Origin: Galbibacter pacificus
Lineage (GTDB): Bacteria > Bacteroidota > Bacteroidia > Flavobacteriales > Flavobacteriaceae
Assembly: GCF_029603165.1 (NCBI RefSeq)
Contig: NZ_JAQSVC010000001.1
Coordinates: forward strand, 744,001-808,000
Length of the DNA: 64,000 bases
Reading direction: 5' to 3'
Positions 55,058 to 61,956 of this stretch are shown one piece after another. Positions within the stretch are counted from its first letter, which is position 1. Each line of letters opens with the position of its first letter. Below the pieces are notes generated by a model. It made no database searches and had not been told where the DNA came from. It saw nothing but the letters and a program-made list of their open reading frames with translations. A program made the translations under genes and the position numbers.

Positions 55058-55981
55058 TTATAATTGAAGTGTTCCTTCCATCGTAATTACAGTAGTTCCT
55101 CCAATTAGTATTCCGTCATCTGTAACCTTACCATGTATGTACGAGGGGCGCCCCATTTTTTCTCCTTGTAAAAGTTTGTATTCCTTGTTTTTCATAAGAT
55201 ATCCTTTTTTATGAAGCAACCCAATTAAGGGGCCTGCCGCACTTCCGGTTGCAGGATCTTCATCAATTCCTATTCCGGGGTTGAAAAATCGTGTTTTGGC
55301 AATAATATCCACGCCATTTCTAATAAAAGAAAAACAGTAAACACCTTGGAAACCATATGTGTTAGCAAGGTTTTTTAAAAGAACTTTATCAGGTTTTGAC
55401 ATATTTAAAGTTTCCACACCTTCTAAAGGTACAATTAAATGGGCGACCTCCGTTTTAACGACAGTTGGTTTTAAGTTTTTTACTTGAAGTTTGTCTTCAG
55501 GAACAGAAAGAGCCTCGGCAATTTCACTACTTGAAACAATAGTTTTGATATTTGCAGGTTGTTGTGCCATACTTATTACATCATTACTTATTGAAATAGA
55601 TACCGGCTTTTCTTTCATGATTATTTTGGGAATTTTACCTAGATCGAGTTTAAATTTTTTTTCATTGAAGAGAACTGCATGTACAGCACCTAGAAGGTTA
55701 TGTCCTACACCATTAATTTCAAATCCAGTTGGCGTAAAGGAGCGGACGGATAATGTATTCTCGGTTTCTGAATATTGGATAAAGGATGTTTCGGAATAGC
55801 CGAATTCTTTTGAAATGTTCTTATAATCAGAGAGTGATAAATCATTATCGGTGACAACTACGGCCAGTGGGTTTCCTTGATATCTATGCTCTGCAAAAAC
55901 ATCTAAGACATAATACGATAGAGAATTGTTCTTACGTTTCTTTGCCATGTGGTTTATGTTATGTTTTATAAAAGTATTCAT
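55058..55981 (-). CDS. PhzF family isomerase-like protein
   Basis: The 307 residues of the PhzF/DapF-like fold include YYVLDVFAEHRYQGNPLAVV, FGYSETSFIQY (conserved Glu of the active site), TGFEINGVGHNLLGAVHAVL, and IDEDPATGSAAGPLIGLL. Members isomerise small acids, and most are uncharacterised. An internal ATG at 55948 (MAKKRKNNSLSYYVLDV) is an equally possible start that fits family length better. It is followed downstream by nothing recognisable for 277 bp. Confidence 0.88.
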   Translation of the reverse strand: MNTFIKHNINHMAKKRKNNSLSYYVLDVFAEHRYQGNPLAVVVTDNDLSLSDYKNISKEFGYSETSFIQYSETENTLSVRSFTPTGFEINGVGHNLLGAVHAVLFNEKKFKLDLGKIPKIIMKEKPVSISISNDVISMAQQPANIKTIVSSSEIAEALSVPEDKLQVKNLKPTVVKTEVAHLIVPLEGVETLNMSKPDKVLLKNLANTYGFQGVYCFSFIRNGVDIIAKTRFFNPGIGIDEDPATGSAAGPLIGLLHKKGYLMKNKEYKLLQGEKMGRPSYIHGKVTDDGILIGGTTVITMEGTLQL

Positions 55982-56001
55982 TTTGAGGTTTTTTTTCAGT
56001 T

Positions 56002-56511
56002 TTATCCTGCTTCATTTTCCTTATAAATATTCCAAAAATTAGAATCGGTCATCGGAGCATCGGTAATGCCAATATTTCTTCCTATGGTTACAATCTGTCC
56101 CCGGTGATAGGTACTGTGTATGACCAAATGTTGTATATAGTCATACTTTGAAAAGCTACATGAGAACCATTCAGTCTTAATTCTTACTTTTCTTTGCAAT
56201 TCCTTTTCTGAAAGTGATGCTATATAGGCTTGTACTTTCTTTGAGTTTTTGTCCAGTGCATAAAAGATTTCCTTCTTATTTAAATACGCATTATTTTGTC
56301 GTGGAACAAATTCGGAACTTTCATTTATAATGCTCCACCAGTATTCCTGTGTACTTAAAATGTGATTTAAAGTTTTGATAATGCTGTTATAGCTGGAGGG
56401 TACTTCTTTGTTGAGTAACTCTTCCGGTTTTTTGGACAACCATTCCATATACTTTTGATGCACCCAATTAGTATAGGTAACGCTATCGGTTATAACTTTC
56501 TTTAAATTCAT
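56002..56511 (-). CDS. DinB family protein
   Basis: A 169-residue four-helix DinB/YfiT-type protein with the three-His metal site: TLNHILSTQEYWW, and HLVIHSTYHRGQIVTIGR. Family members include bacillithiol- or mycothiol-dependent transferases and uncharacterised stress proteins. It lies 20 bp upstream of the PhzF gene in the same direction and immediately downstream of a remnant of another DinB-like gene. Confidence 0.9.
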   Translation of the reverse strand: MNLKKVITDSVTYTNWVHQKYMEWLSKKPEELLNKEVPSSYNSIIKTLNHILSTQEYWWSIINESSEFVPRQNNAYLNKKEIFYALDKNSKKVQAYIASLSEKELQRKVRIKTEWFSCSFSKYDYIQHLVIHSTYHRGQIVTIGRNIGITDAPMTDSNFWNIYKENEAG

Positions 56512-56534
56512 GATGTTGTTTTTTATCGACTTAC

Positions 56535-56738
56535 TTAGTTTAGGCTAAAATGCTTATTTATAATTCCATTAATCATTGATAATTGGCCACAGTACCACAT
56601 TGTATGTTTTATGTTCCAGTCTATTGCCCCATACTTGGTCTTGGCAATAGGGTGTGGGGGCTGTAATTCTTTTAGAGGCATATCCAGTTCATTTTCTGAA
56701 ATTTTTTGGATAGTTTCCAATAATGCTTTCTTTGACTA
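56535..56738 (-). pseudogene. C-terminal fragment of a DinB/DUF1569-like protein
   Basis: The frame reads SKKALLETIQKISENELDMP and GAIDWNIKHTMWYCGQLSMI up to a stop. KHTMWYCGQ is the third-His segment typical of DinB proteins. The first two-thirds of the gene is missing: upstream the sequence turns into an integrase N-terminus in another frame. No start codon other than TTG is available. Confidence 0.75.
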
Positions 56739-56871
56739 AAACGGAACGCTTTAAACTAATTTCTAATCGCTTACTATTAACTATAATTTGCACATAAATA
56801 GAAAGTTCATGTGAATTGTTTCTTGATTTCCTAGTGAAGGAAATAACCGTAAAGGGGTTTTTTGATTTCAT
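56732..56871 (-). pseudogene. N-terminal remnant of a tyrosine recombinase (integrase)
   Basis: MKSKNPFTVISFTRKSRNNS, then IYVQIIVNSKRLEISLKRSV, is the arm-binding N-terminal domain of Bacteroidota site-specific integrases (an IYxxIxVxxKRxEISxKR strand-turn pattern). After about 45 residues the similarity stops at the junction with the DinB fragment, and the frame ends 12 codons later. The catalytic domain is absent from the window. This marks a deletion or excision scar of a mobile element. Confidence 0.75.
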
Positions 56872-56963
56872 TTTAAATGACTTTAATTAAACAATATCTG
56901 TTAAATCAAAGGTCAAATCAATCTCGAAAGATTCTTAAAGATAATACATTTCGTGTAAACTAC

Positions 56964-56983
56964 TGCACACCGAATTGCACACC
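56964..56983 (+). repeat. Paired 8-bp direct repeats TGCACACC upstream of the integrase remnant
   Basis: TGCACACC-GAAT-TGCACACC, a 12-bp period, 93 bp upstream of the integrase start. Short direct repeats at this place could be arm-type binding sites of the lost recombinase or part of its attachment site. Confidence 0.45.
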
Positions 56984-57064
56984 TAATATTTAGTTTTAAA
57001 TGAAATCAAACAAATGCATAAAAAACAAAAAACATTAAAAATCAAAAGATTAACAGTGTTTTAG

Positions 57065-57256
57065 TTTCACTTATTACTAAGTTCGTCGGGGGTTTGCCAT
57101 GACCCAGAGCTTACAGAGCTTAAGCTTTACTATGAAAGGAAGGCTAATGAAGGAAAGAATAAAATGCTCGTGCTCAACAATGTTAGGAACAAACTTGTTT
57201 TGAGGGTCTGTACCATAGTCAAAAGGCAAAAGCCGTATCAAAAAAGAGTGGCTTGA
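57065..57256 (+). pseudogene. C-terminal fragment of an IS110-family transposase
   Basis: The + frame reads HDPELTELKLYYERKANEGK then NKMLVLNNVRNKLVLRVCTI and VKRQKPYQKRVA before TGA 57254-57256. The pattern (Y)PxLKxYYERKxxEGKxKMxVxNxxRNKLxxR...VKR is the C-terminus of IS110/IS1111 transposases of Bacteroidota. A stop at 57062 and the missing 300 or so upstream codons show that only the tail survived. The opposite-strand ORF over it is a shadow. Confidence 0.8.
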
Positions 57257-57305
57257 TTGTGATTTTTTCTCTGTTATAATTTCTTTCATTTTTTGCTTGG
57301 TTTTA

Positions 57306-57518
57306 TCATGGAAATCCCATAGATTTTCTTAAACTAGCCGATTTAACATAATAATAATAATCTTCTATAGTACCTCCTTTTATTTTCTCCACAACTTCAT
57401 CAATTATAAATATTAGAACTAGTAACCATTCTTTTTGATATACTGGTTCTCCAAAACTGTCTTTAATATCAATATTTAACTTTACATTTTTAAAGAAAGA
57501 TTGTATTAAGTTTTCCAA
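57306..57518 (-). CDS. Small hypothetical protein
   Basis: A 70-residue protein (MENLIQSFFKNVKLNIDIKD ... LLVLIFIIDEVVEKIKGG). It is largely helical and acidic, with one hydrophobic stretch too short to be a certain membrane span. The family is not recognised. It sits between the IS110 remnant and the AraC gene; it could be a truncated gene or a small accessory gene. Confidence 0.5.
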   Translation of the reverse strand: MENLIQSFFKNVKLNIDIKDSFGEPVYQKEWLLVLIFIIDEVVEKIKGGTIEDYYYYVKSASLRKSMGFP

Positions 57519-57585
57519 TTTATGACGAAGGAAAAAAGATGTAGAACTAAAACATTGATTTATTTGAATTTCTTAACTTTGCACT

Positions 57586-58452
57586 ATGTCAAGAACATTG
57601 TCAACATACAACAGCGAGTTAAAACTAAAGGGGTTCAATGTCTTTCAGATTGAAGAAGATGGCAATGCTACCAAGGCTTATAACCGAAAGGATTTTTATA
57701 AAATCTGTTTGACAACGGGCAAAAGCAGTATTCACTATGCTGATAGAAGTTTTGATGCCGAAGGAACTATTTTGTTCTTCGGAAATCCGAATATCCCCTA
57801 CGCTTGGGAAACGCTTTCTACCCAATATGTTGGCTACACTATTCTGTTTTCGGAAGACTTTTACACTTTAGGGAAACATTCGGAAAATCTACAAAAATCG
57901 CCTTTGTTTAAAATGGGTGGTACACCGATTTTGGATATTTCGGAACAACGACGACAGTTTCTAAACAGTATTTTCAAAAAAATGATTGAAGAACAACAGT
58001 CTGATTATGAATATAAAGACGACCTAATTCGCAATTATATCGACTTGATTTTACACGAATCCTTAAAATTAAAACCGTCTGAAAATTACAATCAAGACAA
58101 AAATGGATCAGAACGATTGACTAATATTTTTATGGAGCTCTTGGAAAGGCAATTTCCTGTGGAAAGTCCCGACAGACCTCTTCTATTAAGAACTGCCAAA
58201 GATTATGCAAAAGACCTTTCGGTACACGTCAATTACCTGAACCGTGCTGTAAAGGAAGTCACGGGGAAAACCACCACAACTCACATATCAGAACGTATTA
58301 CCAATGAAGCCAAAGCCATTTTACAAAACACAGATTGGAATGTTTCTGAAATTGCCTATGCTTTAGGATTTGAGTACCCAACTTACTTTAACAATTTCTT
58401 CAAAAAACAAGCAGGAGTAAGTCCATCTGCCGTTCGGTTAGAAAAAGTTTGA
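57586..58452 (+). CDS. AraC family transcriptional regulator
   Basis: The 288 residues carry an N-terminal cupin-like domain (FYKICLTTGKSSIHYADRSF, LFFGNPNIPYAWETLSTQYV) and a C-terminal HTH pair (DYAKDLSVHVNYLNRAVKEV; VSEIAYALGFEYPTYFNNFF; AGVSPSAVR). It lies 77 bp upstream of the sugar acetyltransferase gene, a common pairing in Bacteroidota; it may regulate that gene. Confidence 0.93.
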   Translation: MSRTLSTYNSELKLKGFNVFQIEEDGNATKAYNRKDFYKICLTTGKSSIHYADRSFDAEGTILFFGNPNIPYAWETLSTQYVGYTILFSEDFYTLGKHSENLQKSPLFKMGGTPILDISEQRRQFLNSIFKKMIEEQQSDYEYKDDLIRNYIDLILHESLKLKPSENYNQDKNGSERLTNIFMELLERQFPVESPDRPLLLRTAKDYAKDLSVHVNYLNRAVKEVTGKTTTTHISERITNEAKAILQNTDWNVSEIAYALGFEYPTYFNNFFKKQAGVSPSAVRLEKV

Positions 58453-58529
58453 ATTTCATAATCATTGGTTTGAAAATCTTTAACAGCACCTGTTAAAATC
58501 GTCCGACCTTTGTATCAAAGGATACAAAG

Positions 58530-59093
58530 ATGGATAAGTCAGATATTTTTGAGCGATTGAGAAACGGAGAAATTATTCCGTCCAGTGACAGCCAAAGAAA
58601 AGAATTAAGAAATGCCTCATACGACACGAAAAAACTGCTCGTGCAAATGAATAATTCGACTGACCCAAATGAAGTCAGAAAAGTATTAAGTCAAATCACC
58701 GATTCGGAAATTGACGAAAGTACAGCCGTATTTACACCGCTATATATCAACTACGGGAAGCATACCAAAATAGGTGAAAACGTATTCATCAACTTTGATT
58801 GTGTTTTTTTGGATTTAGGTGGCATTACCATTGAAGATAATGTACTGATAGCACCGAAGGTCAGTTTGTTGTCGGAAGGGCACCCTTTAGAACCCGAAAA
58901 CAGACACACACTCGTACCGAAACCCATCCACATCAAAAGGAACGCTTGGATTGGTGCAAATGCCACGATTTTACAAGGCGTAACCATTGGCGAGAATTCG
59001 GTAGTTGCTTCAGGTGCTGTCGTTTCCAAAGATGTTCCCGATAATGTGATTGTAGGTGGTATACCTGCGAAATTTATAAAGAACATTGAATAA
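58530..59093 (+). CDS. Hexapeptide-repeat O-acetyltransferase (maltose/galactoside type)
   Basis: The 187 residues of the LacA/Maa group begin with an N-terminal helical cap (IFERLRNGEIIPSSDSQRKE) and a left-handed beta-helix of hexapeptide repeats (NVFINFDCVFLDLGGITIED, IGANATILQGVTIGENSVVA). The catalytic-His loop reads LSEGHPLEPENRH. The end is VVGGIPAKFIK-like (IVGGIPAKFIKNIE). It transfers acetyl from acetyl-CoA to a sugar hydroxyl; the acceptor is unknown. A short 27-codon ORF follows (59097-59180, MKSLIYAIVLLSVCPQLYAF...), which may be the start of a lost gene. Confidence 0.93.
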   Translation: MDKSDIFERLRNGEIIPSSDSQRKELRNASYDTKKLLVQMNNSTDPNEVRKVLSQITDSEIDESTAVFTPLYINYGKHTKIGENVFINFDCVFLDLGGITIEDNVLIAPKVSLLSEGHPLEPENRHTLVPKPIHIKRNAWIGANATILQGVTIGENSVVASGAVVSKDVPDNVIVGGIPAKFIKNIE

Positions 59094-59199
59094 GTATGAA
59101 AAGTCTGATTTATGCCATTGTTCTTTTGTCAGTTTGTCCGCAACTGTACGCTTTCTATAGCATAAATTTAGCCAAATGATTTCAAATAATATCATGCGA

Positions 59200-60750
59200 C
59201 TATTTTTTGTTCGGTAATTTTACCGGGTTTTTACCTTTCATCCTATCATAGACCAAATCTCCCAAGAATTTTGCAAATGGGCCTATATTCTGCCTTACAC
59301 TGGCCTCTTCCAATGCCTGCATATATTCATCCCGCTTTTCTACGGGAATTACTGTCCACGGATAGCCACCGGAGGCCAGCATTGCATTCATAAGGAATCT
59401 GCCCATACGACCGTTACCATCCATATAGGGGTGGATAAAAACAAAGACAAAATGGCCCAGCACGGCCCGTACGGAAGCCTCGGGCTCTTCCTCCAATAAT
59501 TCAAATAAGATGGGCATGGCATCTACATTTAAGGGAACATGCTTGGAATTACCGATGTACACCTGGTTATTGCGGTAACCGGAAAGGTCGGAAGCCTTCA
59601 ACAGACCTGCCACTACACTTGGGTCGAACAGTTGCCTGTACCATGCGGCATGGTCCTTATCGACCTGTGTTCCCGAATTTGCTCCTTCCAATATGGCTTT
59701 GATGCTCTGCTTTACGGATTGGAAAGCCTGATAATAACCCCGGGCGGCCATGGCATCCCGTTGCTTCCTGTCCCCTTCGTTTTCCTCGGTGTCCCATTCC
59801 CCCGAACTCACTTTTTGAATCAACTCAGGGGTCACACGATAGCGCTCAATTGACAGCGAATGATAGGCATCCGTTATATATATATCGTCCACGTCCTTCA
59901 TATAGGATTCGTGGTCGGTCTGTATGCCAGGGGCTTTCGGGAAATTGGCCATTACCGCTTCACGCATCTGTTGCCATATCAGGCGTATACGGTTGGCATA
60001 GGGAGAACGTTCCCTTGGCGACAATTTCAATTCCAACCTGGTATCAAAAGGATCTTCCTCCCGGATGTCATAATCGGCCTGTTTGAAGGTTTCCACAATC
60101 TGGTCTGCTATTCTATCACGTTGAATGTTACGAAAAGCCCCGGCCAATCGGCCGGCCAAGGTGGTATGCCCATTTTCCAGTAGTATGGGTAGTAATTCCG
60201 AAGCATCCCGAATCAGGGACAGCGTGGTACGGGCATCGATGGCATTATTTGTATACAACGATGCTCCCGTGTAAATCAGGGAGGTCTGTAAATTATACAT
60301 GCGGATGCCTTCTTCTACTACGGTCTGCTCTGAAGGAGGGATATCGGTCTTCAAATTGAACAGGGAGGTGTTATGGGGTAACGGAGTGGGCTTGTTATTG
60401 CCCTTGGGCGATCGTATAAGCAATTGTTGTGGTACCGAACGATTACCGGCATGAAATAACAAAGATTGGTCTGCCGAAAGCGACCAATCGTCTCCATATT
60501 TTTGATTGAGAAACCGTGCTATAAACTCCCAATAAGAACTATACCAAGCCGTGGTTTCACCATCTTTCTCATTGGGGTCCGTGGCAATATACCATCCTTT
60601 GGTGACTTCCTTTAAAAAACCGTTTTTGACAAGCAGTTGACGGTGCTTTACATTTGGGATCTCATCAGTATGAATTCCTACTATACCCTGGTCCTGTAGT
60701 CCTTTCAGAAAGGTGAGGGCCTCTACGAATCGTTCTCTTGGGGTTGCCAT
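59200..60750 (-). CDS. Fic-domain AMPylase-like protein with N-terminal AbiEi-like module
   Basis: The 516 residues start with a winged-helix-like segment (VKHRQLLVKNGFLKEVTKGW, 34-53) and a mixed domain (SADQSLLFHAGNRSVPQQLL, 92-111) that resemble type IV antitoxin AbiEi. The C-terminal Fic domain has a complete catalytic loop, HPYMDGNGRMGR (440-451). An inhibitory-helix-like SLSIER (298-303) fits the [S/T]xxxE[G/N] pattern except for the last residue. Fic enzymes transfer AMP or other nucleotide groups to target proteins. The gene is visibly GC-richer than its flanks, which suggests transfer. Four 24-bp-spaced repeats lie just upstream and may be its autoregulatory operator. The Fic call is certain; the AbiEi-like call is tentative. 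Confidence 0.9.
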   Translation of the reverse strand: MATPRERFVEALTFLKGLQDQGIVGIHTDEIPNVKHRQLLVKNGFLKEVTKGWYIATDPNEKDGETTAWYSSYWEFIARFLNQKYGDDWSLSADQSLLFHAGNRSVPQQLLIRSPKGNNKPTPLPHNTSLFNLKTDIPPSEQTVVEEGIRMYNLQTSLIYTGASLYTNNAIDARTTLSLIRDASELLPILLENGHTTLAGRLAGAFRNIQRDRIADQIVETFKQADYDIREEDPFDTRLELKLSPRERSPYANRIRLIWQQMREAVMANFPKAPGIQTDHESYMKDVDDIYITDAYHSLSIERYRVTPELIQKVSSGEWDTEENEGDRKQRDAMAARGYYQAFQSVKQSIKAILEGANSGTQVDKDHAAWYRQLFDPSVVAGLLKASDLSGYRNNQVYIGNSKHVPLNVDAMPILFELLEEEPEASVRAVLGHFVFVFIHPYMDGNGRMGRFLMNAMLASGGYPWTVIPVEKRDEYMQALEEASVRQNIGPFAKFLGDLVYDRMKGKNPVKLPNKK

Positions 60751-60788
60751 GTTGTTGAATTTACTTTTTCAATCTTTGCTTTCGGGCT

Positions 60789-60872
60789 AAAATTAGCTTT
60801 TTATATTGTGCCAAAATTAGTAAACATAAATGTACTAAAATTAGTAAACATAAGTGTGTAAAAATTAGTAAA
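60789..60872 (-). promoter_or_regulatory. Four 24-bp-spaced AAAATTAG boxes upstream of the Fic gene
   Basis: AAAATTAG occurs at 60789, 60813, 60837 and 60861, exactly 24 bp apart. The middle two continue as TAAACATAA and the last as TAAAT. The array starts 39 bp upstream of the Fic start codon. Regular spacing near two helical turns (and a bit) suggests cooperative binding of a repressor, plausibly the winged-helix part of the Fic protein itself. Confidence 0.65.
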
Positions 60873-60920
60873 TTTTTGGAAATAGGACACTAACGAATAT
60901 GCCTTCAAATGGCAACAAAA

Positions 60921-60950
60921 AAAACCAGTAAAATACATTTTTACTGGTTT
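60921..60950. terminator. Hairpin AAAACCAGTAAAA/TTTTACTGGTTTT
   Basis: A perfect inverted repeat with a loop of about four bases, flanked by A and T runs, in the gap between the response-regulator and Fic genes. It can act as a bidirectional rho-independent terminator, for example stopping read-through into the Fic promoter from upstream. Confidence 0.6.
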
Positions 60951-61197
60951 TCATTAATTTACGTATTAAATGATTTTATTTAATACCCTATTTGTCGGGG
61001 TGGCAGAACTAACTTACCAAACCACAATATTTTAATTACCAGACACTTATGTTATTTCAATAAAACGAGGTAACCGAATAGGTAACCTTTGCCTCGATTT
61101 TATTCGTGAAAACAAAGATATATGAATATCTTAAACTAAAAAACAATAAATAGGGTCAAATTTCATTATTACTCAAAGTTGAAAATAATAACAGCAC
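60951..61197. other. Intergenic region with inverted repeat and tRNA-3'-end-like motif
   Basis: No gene is supported here. GTCGGGGTGGCAG (60994-61006) looks like the start of the reverse complement of a tRNA 3' end, but the T arm does not follow. At 61059-61104 arms AATAAAACGAGG and CCTCGATTTTATT enclose two direct copies of GGTAACC (61069-61075, 61081-61087). These features, next to the GC-rich Fic gene, may mark the edge of an acquired segment. Confidence 0.4.
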
Positions 61198-61872
61198 TCA
61201 ATCCTGAACCAACATATACCCCATTCCATAAATACTCTTTATATAACCGGAACTTTGCCAATTTAATTTTTTACGTAAGTTATTGATGTGGACATACAAA
61301 AAATTAAAATTATCAAGTAGATCACTATCATCGCCCCAAAGATATTCGGCAATTCTTTCCTTTGTCAGTACTCTTCCCCTATTTAAAATAAGGTATTGTA
61401 ATAGTTCGTATTCCCTTCGGGTGAGTGAGATCGCTTTATTATCCAAGTATACTACACGGGCGAAGGTGTCGATTTTAATTTTCTTAAAAACAAGGGTCTC
61501 ATTCCCATTTAATTTCCCCCTTCTTAAAACTGCCTTTACCCTAGAATGCAATTCTTGCAGATGCAACGGCTTAGCCATATAATCATCTGCACCACAATCA
61601 AAAGCAGTTATCTTCTCTGATAAAGATGAGTTGTCTGAAATTATTATGAATGCAGAAGATGCGTGTTTTTTCTTCTGCTCTGATAAAAGGTTCAAGCCTA
61701 TTTCTTTACTTGAGCTAAAATCTAAGATGACCAGGTCATATTCATAGCAATAGAGTTTTTCGGAAGCCTCCTGAAAATTTAGGGCAGCTTCACAAACATA
61801 GGCTTCATTCTTTAAATAATTGAAGATAGAAGTTTGAAGGGCATTATCGTATGCAGTTATTAATATTTTCAT
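61198..61872 (-). CDS. OmpR/PhoB-family response regulator, orphan
   Basis: From ATG 61872 the protein has 224 residues. The receiver domain has the phosphoacceptor Asp51 (YDLVILDFSSS) and the conserved Lys in ADDYMAKPLHL. The usual acidic pair near residue 8-9 is reduced to one Asp (ITAYDN). The C-terminal winged helix reads LTRREYELLQYLILNRGRVL, then WGDDSDLLDNFNFLYVHINN and YIKSIYGMGYML. No histidine kinase gene is adjacent. It precedes or accompanies the DUF3570 cluster on the same strand. A TTG start at 61902 is possible but unlikely. Confidence 0.93.
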   Translation of the reverse strand: MKILITAYDNALQTSIFNYLKNEAYVCEAALNFQEASEKLYCYEYDLVILDFSSSKEIGLNLLSEQKKKHASSAFIIISDNSSLSEKITAFDCGADDYMAKPLHLQELHSRVKAVLRRGKLNGNETLVFKKIKIDTFARVVYLDNKAISLTRREYELLQYLILNRGRVLTKERIAEYLWGDDSDLLDNFNFLYVHINNLRKKLNWQSSGYIKSIYGMGYMLVQD

Positions 61873-61956
61873 CAAATCGTCCTGTTCAGCTTCACTTGAC
61901 AAATCTTTTTTCCAAAATTACTTGGACAGGAAATGCAACAAATAAAGCATTATATG

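Noticed and set aside
57077-57289. 70-codon minus-strand ORF
   Set aside because: It is the shadow of the IS110 transposase tail read on the + strand.
59850-60183. + strand ORFs inside the Fic gene
   Set aside because: The higher GC of this gene opens shadow frames; the minus-strand Fic frame has all the motifs.
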